From Sorangium cellulosum So0157-2 (GTDB lineage Bacteria; Myxococcota_A; Polyangia; Polyangiales; Polyangiaceae), in the NCBI RefSeq assembly GCF_000418325.1, contig NC_021658.1:6958001-7022000 (forward strand): a stretch of 64,000 bases of DNA. The letters are read 5' to 3'. Position 1 is the stretch's first letter. Every line of letters begins with the position of its first letter. The translations under genes and the position numbers were made by a program. The notes under the pieces are model-generated. The model was not told the DNA's origin and searched no databases. It saw only the letters and a program-made list of their open reading frames with translations. Of this stretch, positions 1 through 8,889 are shown piece by piece.

Positions 1-705
1 CTCCGCTGGGCCGCGGCGCTCGGCGCGCTCGGTCTCGTGCCCTTCGTGCTCTGGGAGCGGCGCGCCGCGGATCCCGTCGTCGACTTCTCGCTGTTCCGGC
101 GGCGCGCGTTCGTCGGCGGCAGCCTGATCATCGCGATCCAGAACTTCGCCCTGTACGCGACGATGTTCGAGCTGCCGCAGGTAGCGGGGCGGCTGTTCCA
201 CGTCGGCCCGCGCGACGTGGGCACGACGCTGCTGGCCATGATGGGGACGATGGTGGTCGTCTCGCCCTTCGCGGGGCGCGGCTCCGACCGCTTCGGGCCG
301 CGCGCGGTGGCGCTCGCCGGCTGCTCGCTCGCCCTGGCCGGCATGCTCCTGCTCGCGGCGCGGCCCTTGAGCGCGCTCTCGGACGCGATCCCCGCGCTCG
401 TGATGCTCGGCGCCGGCCTGGGCTTGACGTCCGCGCCGTCGCAGTCGGCGGCGATGAGCGATGTCCCGCGGGAGAAGAGCGGCATGGCGGCGGGCCTCAC
501 CGCGACGATGCGCTACGTCGGGGGCATCGCCGGCCTCACCGTGCTCGGCCTCGTGCTCACCGACCGCCCGGAGGGCGACGTGGTGATGCGCGAGCACACG
601 ATGGCCACGTCGATCTTCGGCGCGGCGCTGCTCCTGACGCTCGGCTGCGCCATGCTCCTCCCCGGCCGCGCCGCCGCGCCGGCGGCAGCCGCGGGATCCC
701 GGTAG
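1..705 (+). CDS. MFS drug exporter, DHA2 family, C-terminal part (5' end outside window)
   Basis: The reading frame is open from the first base and ends with TAG, giving about 234 residues, so the gene starts upstream. The fragment begins in a loop with the pattern LWERRAADPVVDFSLF, the 'E...P.vd..lF' loop typical of 14-helix DHA2 (EmrB/QacA-like) exporters. Hydrophobic helices follow, with an MFS signature-like loop (GRGSDRFGPR). The protein would sit in the inner membrane and export small molecules by proton antiport; that is family knowledge, and the substrate cannot be inferred. The end reads GRAAAPAAAAGSR. The next gene starts 86 bp downstream, with a 17-bp direct repeat in between. Confidence 0.8.
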   Translation, partial: LRWAAALGALGLVPFVLWERRAADPVVDFSLFRRRAFVGGSLIIAIQNFALYATMFELPQVAGRLFHVGPRDVGTTLLAMMGTMVVVSPFAGRGSDRFGPRAVALAGCSLALAGMLLLAARPLSALSDAIPALVMLGAGLGLTSAPSQSAAMSDVPREKSGMAAGLTATMRYVGGIAGLTVLGLVLTDRPEGDVVMREHTMATSIFGAALLLTLGCAMLLPGRAAAPAAAAGSR

Positions 706-722
706 ACCGGCCGGCGTCGCGA

Positions 723-772
723 GGGACCGGCGCGCCGCGCGCGCGGCGGGCCCCTGGGACCGGCGCGCCGCG
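723..772. repeat. 17-bp direct repeat in short intergenic gap
   Basis: GGGACCGGCGCGCCGCG occurs at 723-739 and again at 756-772, 33 bp apart, in the 86-bp gap between the exporter and the methyltransferase gene. Its position just upstream of the ribosome site of the next gene makes a regulator-binding or promoter role possible, but nothing proves it. Confidence 0.5.
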
Positions 773-791
773 TTCGTGGTAGGGAGCGCGG

Positions 792-1616
792 ATGCACCGC
801 CGCCCTCGCCTCGCCGCACTCGCCGCCATCCCCGCCCTCCTCAGCAGCTGCAGCGCCACCCCCGACGCCGCCGCGCCGGCGGGCGGCGGGCACCGCGACG
901 CCGCGAGCGGCGCGCAGGCCGCGCACGCGGATCACGCCCCGTCGCAGGGCCAGCAAGGCGCGGGGCACGCGGGCCACGGCCCTGGGCACGGCCATCACGC
1001 CGGTCACGGCCCTGGGCCGCTCGTGCACCGCTTCGAGCGGGCCGAGGACTGGGTGCCCGCGTTCGAGGGACCCGAGCGCGACGCCTGGCAGAAGCCGGCG
1101 GAGGTCGTCGCCGCCATGCGGATCGCCCCGGGCATGCGGGTCGCGGATCTCGGGGCGGGCACGGGCTACTTCCTGCCCCACCTCTCCCGCGCGGTCGGGC
1201 CGGCCGGCGCGGTCGTCGGCCTGGACATCGAGCAGGACATGGTCCGCTACATGACGGAGCGCGCCGCGCGCGAGCGCCTCGCCAACGTCACCGCGCGGCA
1301 GGTCCGCCCCGACGATCCCGGGCTCGAGCCCGGCTCGGTCGACCGCATCCTCGTGGTCGACACCTGGCACCACATCCCCGATCGCCCCGCCTACGCGGCG
1401 AAGCTGAAGGCCGCGCTCCGCCCGGACGGCGCCGTGGTCGTCGTCGACTTCACCGAGGCCGCGAGCCACGGCCCCCCGAAGGACCACCGCATCCCCGCCG
1501 AGACCGTCGCCGCCGAGCTCCGCGCCGGGGGCCTCTCGCCCGAGATCGTCGCGGAGGACCTGCCCGAGCAGTACATCGTCGTGGGCCGGCGCGCCGACGC
1601 CGGCCCGGCGCGCTGA
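792..1616 (+). CDS. class I SAM-dependent methyltransferase with lipoprotein signal and His-rich linker
   Basis: The protein has 274 residues. The start ATG at 792 has GGGAG about 6 bases upstream. Residues 1-20 form a signal peptide with a lipobox-like LLSSC, suggesting export and lipid attachment. A low-complexity linker (about 25-75) is rich in His and Gly (HAGHGPGHGHHAGH), likely able to bind metal. The Rossmann methyltransferase fold follows, with motif I VADLGAGTG at 117-125, an acidic residue in GLDIEQD, and VVDTWHHIPD downstream, as in the Methyltransf_11/25 group. An exported SAM methyltransferase is odd because SAM is cytoplasmic; similar lipoprotein-type methyltransferases are annotated in other bacteria but their substrates are not known to me. 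A metal or metalloid substrate is only a guess from the His-rich linker. It is transcribed convergently with the SDR gene, separated by a hairpin repeat. Confidence 0.75.
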   Translation: MHRRPRLAALAAIPALLSSCSATPDAAAPAGGGHRDAASGAQAAHADHAPSQGQQGAGHAGHGPGHGHHAGHGPGPLVHRFERAEDWVPAFEGPERDAWQKPAEVVAAMRIAPGMRVADLGAGTGYFLPHLSRAVGPAGAVVGLDIEQDMVRYMTERAARERLANVTARQVRPDDPGLEPGSVDRILVVDTWHHIPDRPAYAAKLKAALRPDGAVVVVDFTEAASHGPPKDHRIPAETVAAELRAGGLSPEIVAEDLPEQYIVVGRRADAGPAR

Positions 1617-1662
1617 CGCGGGCAGCGCATCGGCGCCCTGCTGGCGAGGACAAGAGAATTTT

Positions 1663-1746
1663 AACGCAAAGGCGCAAAGGGCGCAAAGACGCAAAAAAGA
1701 TTTAAAATTGTTTTTTTGCGCCTTTGCGCCTTTGCACCTTTGCGTT
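1663..1746. repeat. CGCAAAGG-type imperfect inverted repeat between convergent genes, probable bidirectional terminator
   Basis: The left arm (1663-1698) is a series of GCGCAAAG-like units ending in a run of A; the right arm (1711-1746) is its near-perfect reverse complement beginning with a run of T. The arms are about 35 bases with an AT-rich loop (GATTTAAAATTG). The segment is strikingly AT-rich for this genome. It sits between the ends of two convergent genes and would form a long hairpin flanked by A and T tracts, fitting a bidirectional terminator. Short GCAAAG-unit arrays of this kind recur in intergenic regions of unrelated bacteria, so it may be a dispersed repeat. Confidence 0.75.
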
Positions 1747-1792
1747 GAACTCTCACTCTCCGGATCCCTGGCCGGACTCCTGGTGGGTGGAC

Positions 1793-2707
1793 CTAGCGAT
1801 ACCCGGTCACGTCGGCCGGCTTGCCGGCGTCCTGGACCTCGACGAGGTACCGCCACGCTTCCGGCTGGCTGCCGTCCACGTCCGTGAAGCCATACACCTT
1901 CGCGAGCTGACCGCTCGACAAGGACTGCCCGGACCACCGGGCCACCTCCGGATCGGCCGCGAGCGCCGCCACCGCCCGGCCGACATACGCCGGCGTCTCC
2001 GAAATGGCGAAATGGGGCTCCTTCGCGAGCGCGTCTCGCCAGCTCTCCTCGGTGACCCCGAAATGCTGCAGCATGATCTCCGAGCGCAGCCACCCCGGCG
2101 TCAGCGCGACGGCCGAGCAGCCGTGGGCCCGCAGCTCCTCGGCCTGGGCGAACGCCATGCGGAGCACCGCCGCCTTGGCGAGGTCGTAGAAGAAGGAGAC
2201 GCGGTAGTGCCCTGCATTGTAGTCGGCCGTGCCGTCCGTGATCTCGACGACAAGCCCGCCCGGCCTCTTGATGAGCAGCGGAAGGGCGCAGTGGCTCGTG
2301 ATGATGTGGGTGTCGATGGCCAGCCGCAGCAGCCGCATTCCGTTGTCCAGCGAGTGCTCCCAGAGCGGCGCGTTCCACGCGAACAGGAGCTCGCCGCCCC
2401 AGATGTCGTTGACCAGCACGTCGAGCCGGCCGTGCTCCCGCTCGATGCGCGCGACGAGCTCGCGCACCTGCTCGCGCTCCAGGTGATCCACCTGCGCCGC
2501 GATCCCCTCGCCCCCGGCCCGGGTGACCAGCTCGGCGGTCTCCTCGATGGTCTCGGGTCGATCCATCTCCGAGCGCCGCGCGCGCGTGGTGCGGCCCGTG
2601 GCGTACACGGTCGCCCCCGCCGCGCCCAGCGCGACCGCGATCCCCCTGCCCGCCCCGCGCGTCGCGCCCGCGACGAGCGCCACCTTGCCCTGAAGTGCTC
2701 CGCTCAT
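1793..2707 (-). CDS. short-chain dehydrogenase/reductase (DHRS1-like)
   Basis: The frame gives 304 residues from ATG at 2707, chosen because AAGGAG lies 10-15 bases upstream and homology-like sequence (MSGALQGKVALVAGAT) starts there; the frame is open further upstream but that part is not protein-like. The N-terminal GATRGAGRG (about residues 13-21) is the SDR nucleotide-binding glycine motif; TGR after the second strand suggests NADP(H). VNDIWGG replaces the usual NNAG, as in DHRS1-type SDRs. The catalytic YDLAK matches YxxxK. The PG turn (LTPGWLRSE) is present. The role is reduction or oxidation of an unknown carbonyl/alcohol in the cytoplasm. A palindromic operator lies 54 bp upstream of the start, so the gene is probably repressor-controlled. 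Confidence 0.85.
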   Translation of the reverse strand: MSGALQGKVALVAGATRGAGRGIAVALGAAGATVYATGRTTRARRSEMDRPETIEETAELVTRAGGEGIAAQVDHLEREQVRELVARIEREHGRLDVLVNDIWGGELLFAWNAPLWEHSLDNGMRLLRLAIDTHIITSHCALPLLIKRPGGLVVEITDGTADYNAGHYRVSFFYDLAKAAVLRMAFAQAEELRAHGCSAVALTPGWLRSEIMLQHFGVTEESWRDALAKEPHFAISETPAYVGRAVAALAADPEVARWSGQSLSSGQLAKVYGFTDVDGSQPEAWRYLVEVQDAGKPADVTGYR

Positions 2708-2760
2708 GCTCCGTCGTCTCCTTCCTCGTTTGCCGAGGCGAGCGACCGTCGCACGCAAAT

Positions 2761-2779
2761 CCTGACACCTTGTGTCAGG
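2761..2779. promoter_or_regulatory. palindromic operator upstream of the SDR gene
   Basis: CCTGACAC-CTT-GTGTCAGG is a perfect 8+3+8 inverted repeat, 54 bp upstream of the SDR start and about 215 bp before the divergent kinase gene. Size and symmetry resemble TetR- or MarR-type repressor sites. No regulator gene lies next to it in this window. Confidence 0.55.
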
Positions 2780-2994
2780 TATTCCGGAGCGCCGCGACGG
2801 CCGGCGCCGCGCCACCGCGCCGCGGCGTCCCAGACGCCCGGCCCCCGACATCCCACTCGACAGCCGATGACACGCGCGTCCAGCCGCCCTCACGACACCC
2901 GCCCATCGGTGCCACGTTTATCCACCACGTGTTACCTCGGCCGAGCGCGCGGTGACGCTTGATGCAGCGCAGAGAAGCGCTCTACAAATAGCTC

Positions 2995-5900
2995 ATGATA
3001 GGTATCCCCGGCTACACGCTCACGGGTCTCATCCACGAATCCGCCGCATCGACCGTGTACCGGGGATACCGAAACGACGACCGCGCCCCCGTCGCGGTCA
3101 AGCGCCTCAGGAACGATCGCCCCGCCCCGGCCGACGTCGCGAGGCTCCGCTACGAATACGCCATCGCCAAGGAGCTCGCCCTGCCCGGCGTCGTGAAGGT
3201 CCTCGGCGTCGTGAAGATCGGGGCGAGCCTCGCGCTCATCATGGAAGACGCCGGGGGCTGCACGCTCCATGAGCTCATCGGCGCGCGCTCCCTGACCCTC
3301 CAGGACGCGCTCCGGATCGCGGTCTCCGCCGCGAGCACGCTGGAGTCCGTCCATCGCGGCGGCGTCGTCCACATGGACATCAAACCGCAGAACATCATGG
3401 TCGACGCGTCCACGTGGAGCGCCAAGATCATGGACTTCGGCAGCGCCACGCGCCTCTCCCAGGAGGCGCAGCGCTCGAAGAGCCCCGCCGCCTTCGAGGG
3501 CACCCTGGCGTACATGTCGCCGGAGCAGACCGGGCGGATGAACCGCGTCATCGACCTGCGCACCGATCTCTACTCCCTGGGGGTCACCCTGTACGAGATG
3601 GCGACAGGCAGGCTCCCCTTCCCGACGAAGGATCTCCTGGAGCTCGTGCACTGCCACATCGCCAGGCTCCCGCCGCCGCCGGCGCAGATCTCGCCCGACG
3701 TCCCGCGCCCGGTGTCCGACATCATCATGAAGCTCCTGGCGAAGAGCCCCGACGATCGGTACCAGAGCGCCTACGGGCTCAGGATGGATCTCGCGGCGTG
3801 CCTCGCGCAGCTCGACGCGGGGCCGCGGATCGAGCCGTTCGAGCTGGGGCGCCACGATTACGTGGACGAGCTCCGGATCCCGCAGAAGATCTACGGCCGC
3901 GAGGCGGAGCTCGCCGTCCTCGAAGGCGCGTGGCGGCGCATCCACAACGGCGCGCGCGAGCTCCTGCTCGTGTCCGGCCACGCCGGCATCGGCAAGTCGC
4001 TCCTCGTCGGCGAGATCCAGAAATCCGTCGCGCAGGGCAAGGGATACGTCGTCGCCGGCAAGTTCGACCAGATCAACCGGACGGTGCCCTACGCGGCCGT
4101 GGCGCACGTCTTCCGGGAGCTCGTCCGCGCCCTCTTGACCGAGCCGGCGGAGGCGCTCGGGCGCTGGACGGAGAAGATCGCGAGCGCCGTCGGGCAGAAC
4201 GCGCCGCTCCTCATCGACCTCATCCCCGAGCTCGAGCTCATCCTCGGCCCCCAGCCGGGCGTCGAGCCGCTCGGCCCGACCGAGGCGCAGGCGCGCTTCC
4301 ACCTCGCCTTCACGAAATTCTGCAGCGCCATCCCCGCCCAGGAGCACCCGCTCGTCGTCTTCCTCGACGACCTGCAATGGGCGGACCCGGCGTCGCTGAA
4401 GCTCCTCGAGCAGATCCTGACCGCGCCGGAGATCAAGCACCTGCTCGTGATCGGCGCGTACCGGCAGAACGAGGTCGACGAGAGCCACCTCTTTTCGATC
4501 ACCCTCTCGGAGCTGCGCAAGGCCGGGGTGAGCGTCGCCGAGATCGACCTCGGGCCGCTCGATCTCCCCGTGGTGACGCGGCTCCTCGCCGACGCCCTCT
4601 CCTGCGACCCGGAGCGGGCCGAGCCGCTCGCGCGCCACGTCATGAGCAAGACCCACGGCAACCCGTTCTTCATGAACCAGTTCATGAAGGCGCTCCACGC
4701 CGAGCGGCTCGTCGCCTTCGACCCGGCCCGGCGCGCGTGGACGTGGGATCTGCCGCGCATCCAGGAGAAGAAGGTCACGGACAACGTCGTCGACTTCATG
4801 GCCGGCAGGCTCCGGGAGCTCGACGAGCGCGCGCAGCGCGCGCTCACGCTCGCCGCGTGCATCGGCTACCGCTTCGACCTGAAGACGCTCGCGACCGTGG
4901 CCCGCAAGCCGCGCGGCGCGGTGGCCGACGAGCTCTCGGCGGCGCTCCGCGAGGGCTTGATCCTCGCCGTCGGCGCGGACTCGAGGTTCTTCGACGCGGC
5001 CGTGAGCGGCGCGATGGCCGGCGAGGCGGACGAGCCGGAGCTCTCGGTCGACGCCGCGTACCGGTTCTTGCACGATCGCGTGCAGCAGGCGGCCTACCGG
5101 CTCCTCGACGACGCCCGCAAGCAGGAGGTCCACCTCCAGATCGGACGGCTCCTGCGCGCGGAGGGCGACCCCGGAGACGCCGAGGGCAAGCTCTTCGAGA
5201 TCGCGACCCACATGAACCTCGGCATGGGGCGGATCACCGCGCCGGAAGAGCGCGTCGCGCTCGCGCGCCTGAACCTCGAGGCGGGCAGGAAGGCCAAGGC
5301 CGGCGCGGCGTACGAGGCGGCCGCGAGCTACTTCGAGGCCGGGACCACGGCGCTCGGGCCGCGGCGCTGGGACGAGCAGCACGAGCTCGCCTTCGCGCTG
5401 GCCCTCGGGCTCGCGGAGTGCCTGTGCCTGACCGGCAAGTTCGACGCCGGCGAGCGGCTGTTCGGCGAGCTCCTCGAGCGCGCGAGGACGCGGCTCGACA
5501 GCGCGCAGGTCCTCAACCTGCGCATGTCGTTCCACCTGATGCGCGGCGAGCTCAGCGACGTCGTGGCGCGCGGCCTCGAGGCCCTCGCGCTGCTCGGGGT
5601 CGACATCCCCAGGGGCGCCGAGGAGCAGGGCGCGCGGCTCGGCAGGGAGCTCGAGGCGATGCAGGCCCACCTCGCGGGCCGCCCGATCGCCGATCTCCTG
5701 GGGCTGCCCACCGCCGCCGATCCGGAGAAGCAGGCCGTCCTCCGCCTCCTCGCCGACCTGACGCTGCCCGCCACCGCGCTCGGCCTGCCGGCCCTCGGCC
5801 CGCTCACGCTCATCATGCAGATCAACCTCGCGATGGATCACGGCCACGCGAGCACCTCGGCGTACGCGTACGCGCTCTACGCCTTGCTCCTGATCGACGG

Positions 5901-8058
5901 CGTCTTCGCGCCGAGGACCACGGACGACCGGTTCAAGGAAGCGTACGAGTTCGCCAAGGTCGCTATCGAGCTGCACGAGCGGATCCCGAGCCCGCGCATC
6001 GCGTGCATGCTGCTCACGACCTACGCGTCCATCCTCCATTTCTTCGAGCCGCTCCGGGACACGATCAAGGTCCTCGCGCGCTCCCGGCAGGCCGGCCTGG
6101 AGTGCGGCGATCTGACGTACTCGTCCTATTGCTGCATCCACATGGTCTCGGCGAGCCTGGCGCTCGGCGACGATCTCGGCGCGGTGGCCGAGGAGATCGA
6201 GCAGGATCTCGCGCTGATGCGGCGGACCAACGACAAGCTCACGACGCTCATCCTCACGTGCGCGAAGCAGGTCGCCGCGAACCTCGCGGGGCGCACCGAC
6301 GGGGCGCACACGCTGAGCGACGGCGCCTTCGACGAGGCCGCGTTCGCGAGCGAGATCTCGGTCCCGGAGCTCACCTACGTGGCCGCCTGGTATCACGTGC
6401 AGAAGCTCCAGCTGGCGGTTCTCTACGGCGACCACGGGGCCGCGCGCTCGCTGATGGCCGCCGTGGAGAAGATGACCGCCGGCAGCGCCAACAACTTCTG
6501 GGCGACCGAGCTCGTCTTCTATTCGTGCCTGAGCCTCGCCGCCTCGTGCGACGGGGCGCCGGCCCCGGAGAGGGAGCGGCTCGTCGCAGCGATCGCGGCG
6601 CAGCGGGAGAAGCTCGCCCGCTGGGCCGAGCGCTGCCCAAGCACCTACGGGCACAAGCACCTCCTCGTCTCGGCGGAGCTCGCGCGCGTCTCGGGCGACG
6701 ACCGCCACGCCGCGGCGCTGCTCTACGACCGGGCGATCGAGGGCGCCGAGGAGGCCGGGTTCACGCGCGACCAGGCGATCGCGAGCGAGCTCGCCGCGAG
6801 GTTCTACCGGGGGATCGGCCTCACGCGGTGCGCCCGCGCCTACATGACCGACGCGCACCACGGCTACATGCAGTGGGGGGCGACCGCCAAGGCGGACCGC
6901 CTGGCGGCCGAGGCGCCGCACCTCGTGACGAGGGTCGATCTCACGTCGGCGCCGCCCGGCATGCTGGAGCTCGCCCGGACCACGGTCCAGACCACCTCGA
7001 CAACGCGCCTCAGCACCAGCGTGCTCGACGTCGAGGCGGTCATCCGGGCCGCCCAGGCCATCGCCGGCGAGGTCGTCCTCGACAGCGTGGTCCACCGGCT
7101 GCTCGACATCGCGATCCAGAACGCCGGGGCGAAGAAGGGGGTCCTCGTCCTGGAGCGCGATCAGCAGCTGGCGATCGAGGCGATCATCACGGTGGATCCG
7201 AGCACGGCGCGGGTGGGTCACCCGGTCCCGATCGAGGGCAGCGCCGAGGTCCCGTCGTCGATCGTGCAGTACGTCGCGCGGACGCGGCTGCCGGTGGTCC
7301 TCGCCGACGCGAGCCAGGAGCCTCGCTTCGCCGCGGACACCTACGTCGCCGCGAACGACCCGAAATCGATCCTCTGCCTGGCGATGGTGCACCAGGGGCG
7401 CACGACCGGCGTCCTCTACCTGGAGAACAGCACGGCCACCAACGTGTTCACGTCGGCCCGGCTGGAGCTCTCGAAGCTCCTCCTGGCGCAGGCGGCGACC
7501 GCGGTGGAGAACGCGGTGCTGTACGCGCACCTGCACAAGCGCACGGAGGCGCTGCACCGCGCCGAGGAGCGGCTCCGGGTCGAGTTCTCCGAGCGGGAGC
7601 GGAGCGAGCACGCCCGCGCCGAGCTCCAGGAGGAGATCATCCGCGTGCAGAACGCCCGCCTGGCGGAGCTCTCCACGCCCATCATCCCGATCACCGACCG
7701 GATCATGGTCATGCCGCTCATCGGGATGATGGACAGCCAGCGGGCGCAGCAGGTCCTGAGCACGGCGCTCCAGGGGGTCGAGTCGACCGGCGCGGAGGTC
7801 GTGATCATCGACATCACCGGCGTGAGGACGGTCGACACCGACGTCGCGAGCACGCTGATGAACACCGCCGTCGCCCTCCGGCTGCTCGGGGCGCAGGCGG
7901 TGATCACGGGCATCCGCCCCGACGTCGCCCAGACGCTGACCGCCCTGCAGATCGACCTCGGCTCGGTGGTCACGCAGGGGACGCTCCAGAGCGGCATCGC
8001 CTACGCCCTGCAGCGGGTGGGGAGCCGCGGCGCGCCCCTCGGCGCGCGCGCGCGGTGA
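2995..8058 (+). CDS. Ser/Thr protein kinase - AAA ATPase - GAF - STAS signalling protein
   Basis: The protein has 1687 residues. The kinase domain (about 1-275) has the Lys of VAVKRL, a catalytic loop HMDIKPQN at 126-133 (Met instead of the usual Arg, so a non-RD kinase) and DFG at 147-149. A STAND/AAA ATPase follows, with Walker A GHAGIGKS at 328-335 and Walker B LVVFLDD ending at Asp458-459. A long helical TPR-like region (about 650-1330) leads to a GAF domain (about 1346-1510), a coiled-coil linker, and a C-terminal STAS domain (about 1555-1670) with DITGV...VDT, like RsbR stressosome proteins. Cytoplasmic multi-input signalling is inferred from the architecture, which is common in myxobacteria and resembles the kinase/ATPase/GAF proteins that elsewhere end in a histidine kinase. 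The start is the first ATG in frame; the ribosome site is weak. The STAS domain closely matches that of the PAS-PAS-STAS gene at 26143. Confidence 0.9.
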   Translation: MIGIPGYTLTGLIHESAASTVYRGYRNDDRAPVAVKRLRNDRPAPADVARLRYEYAIAKELALPGVVKVLGVVKIGASLALIMEDAGGCTLHELIGARSLTLQDALRIAVSAASTLESVHRGGVVHMDIKPQNIMVDASTWSAKIMDFGSATRLSQEAQRSKSPAAFEGTLAYMSPEQTGRMNRVIDLRTDLYSLGVTLYEMATGRLPFPTKDLLELVHCHIARLPPPPAQISPDVPRPVSDIIMKLLAKSPDDRYQSAYGLRMDLAACLAQLDAGPRIEPFELGRHDYVDELRIPQKIYGREAELAVLEGAWRRIHNGARELLLVSGHAGIGKSLLVGEIQKSVAQGKGYVVAGKFDQINRTVPYAAVAHVFRELVRALLTEPAEALGRWTEKIASAVGQNAPLLIDLIPELELILGPQPGVEPLGPTEAQARFHLAFTKFCSAIPAQEHPLVVFLDDLQWADPASLKLLEQILTAPEIKHLLVIGAYRQNEVDESHLFSITLSELRKAGVSVAEIDLGPLDLPVVTRLLADALSCDPERAEPLARHVMSKTHGNPFFMNQFMKALHAERLVAFDPARRAWTWDLPRIQEKKVTDNVVDFMAGRLRELDERAQRALTLAACIGYRFDLKTLATVARKPRGAVADELSAALREGLILAVGADSRFFDAAVSGAMAGEADEPELSVDAAYRFLHDRVQQAAYRLLDDARKQEVHLQIGRLLRAEGDPGDAEGKLFEIATHMNLGMGRITAPEERVALARLNLEAGRKAKAGAAYEAAASYFEAGTTALGPRRWDEQHELAFALALGLAECLCLTGKFDAGERLFGELLERARTRLDSAQVLNLRMSFHLMRGELSDVVARGLEALALLGVDIPRGAEEQGARLGRELEAMQAHLAGRPIADLLGLPTAADPEKQAVLRLLADLTLPATALGLPALGPLTLIMQINLAMDHGHASTSAYAYALYALLLIDGVFAPRTTDDRFKEAYEFAKVAIELHERIPSPRIACMLLTTYASILHFFEPLRDTIKVLARSRQAGLECGDLTYSSYCCIHMVSASLALGDDLGAVAEEIEQDLALMRRTNDKLTTLILTCAKQVAANLAGRTDGAHTLSDGAFDEAAFASEISVPELTYVAAWYHVQKLQLAVLYGDHGAARSLMAAVEKMTAGSANNFWATELVFYSCLSLAASCDGAPAPERERLVAAIAAQREKLARWAERCPSTYGHKHLLVSAELARVSGDDRHAAALLYDRAIEGAEEAGFTRDQAIASELAARFYRGIGLTRCARAYMTDAHHGYMQWGATAKADRLAAEAPHLVTRVDLTSAPPGMLELARTTVQTTSTTRLSTSVLDVEAVIRAAQAIAGEVVLDSVVHRLLDIAIQNAGAKKGVLVLERDQQLAIEAIITVDPSTARVGHPVPIEGSAEVPSSIVQYVARTRLPVVLADASQEPRFAADTYVAANDPKSILCLAMVHQGRTTGVLYLENSTATNVFTSARLELSKLLLAQAATAVENAVLYAHLHKRTEALHRAEERLRVEFSERERSEHARAELQEEIIRVQNARLAELSTPIIPITDRIMVMPLIGMMDSQRAQQVLSTALQGVESTGAEVVIIDITGVRTVDTDVASTLMNTAVALRLLGAQAVITGIRPDVAQTLTALQIDLGSVVTQGTLQSGIAYALQRVGSRGAPLGARAR

Positions 8059-8889
8059 GGCGCGGCGGCGGAACGGCGCGGCGGCGACATGGCAATCTCT
8101 GCCGTCGCACCATGGCAAGAATTGCCAGCGCGGCAAACTTTGCCAGCGGGCGTCACCGGCGTCGCTGCGGCGATCTCGACGTGGGTCGGGTCGACGTCCG
8201 CGAGGATCGCCCTCGCCATGGCTGGCTCGGTTCTGGCACCTGCGAGACGCATCTTCCCGCCACGGGCCGCAGGCTCTGGCGTGAACGAGGCTTCTTCGAT
8301 GCATGAACCGGCGCCCGACTCGGCCCAGCTTGGAGCGATCCAGGCGAGGTCGGGGGACCCGGGCGGCCCTCGCGAACGGATGATGAGCTCCAGGTAACCC
8401 GATCTCCGCTCTGCGCGGCAAGCGCCCCGCCCTGCCCCGGCGAGCGCGCGGCGTGCCCGGCCTGGTGACCCCACGGCTCGGGCCGGCGCGGCGAACCGCG
8501 CCGGCGTCATCCATTTTGTGCAACGATCAACGCATCTCGCGGCAGCGCGCGAGCCAGGGACGGATCAGCTCGCGACAGAATGTAATGCTTGCCCCGAACG
8601 CAAACAGCATTCATATTCCCGTCGCGCTCGGTCGTGGCTCACCGCGTGCGCGACGGCGCGCGAGCAGGGCATCGCAGGAGCGTTGACTCCGAGGGTCCCG
8701 GAGGCCGCGCTGCAACCGGCGCGGACGACGGCGGCGCGCGACCAGCCCATGGCGAGCGTGCTCGACCCGCTCCTCAGGCCGACGTGCGGTGTTCTCCCGC
8801 GCTCGCCTGGAGTCCGTCTCTCTCTTCGTCTTCGAGCGCGCGCCCACCGGGGGCGCGGCTCTTCATCATGGTCGTTTCCAGGAGGTCTC
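8059..8889. other. 831-bp region without a supported gene
   Basis: Open frames exist on both strands but have low-complexity, non-protein-like translations and no good ribosome site. It contains the three GGCAA-type palindromes listed separately (8090-8145) and an AT-richer patch around 8570-8640 (GAATGTAATGCTTGCCC...) that may hold the promoter of the lipoprotein gene starting at 8890. Confidence 0.5.
8090..8145. promoter_or_regulatory. three tandem 15-bp GGCAA...TTGCC palindromes, candidate operator array
   Basis: Three related sites lie in a row: TGGCAATCTCTGCCG (8090-8104), TGGCAAGAATTGCCA (8113-8127, perfect 6+3+6) and CGGCAAACTTTGCCA (8131-8145, GGCAAA-C-TTTGCC). Centres are 23 and 18 bp apart. 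They start 32 bp after the kinase stop codon and about 750 bp before the next gene. They look like a multi-site operator or a dimeric-regulator array; the spacing does not fit a sigma-54 promoter. Confidence 0.5.

Noticed and set aside
8090..8145. Sigma-54 promoter in the GGCAA palindromes
   Set aside because: GG to GC spacing is 8 rather than 10 bases and symmetry explains the pattern better.
8089..8397. 102-codon plus-strand frame after the kinase gene
   Set aside because: No ribosome site, its start lies inside the palindrome array, and there is no protein-like pattern.
2932..8523. Minus-strand open frame of over 1800 codons across the kinase gene
   Set aside because: Antisense shadow with no recognisable motifs, while the plus strand shows kinase, ATPase, GAF and STAS motifs.
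8518..8889. N-terminal extension of the CxxCH lipoprotein gene to 8518
   Set aside because: No ribosome site there; AGGAGG and a lipoprotein signal support 8890.
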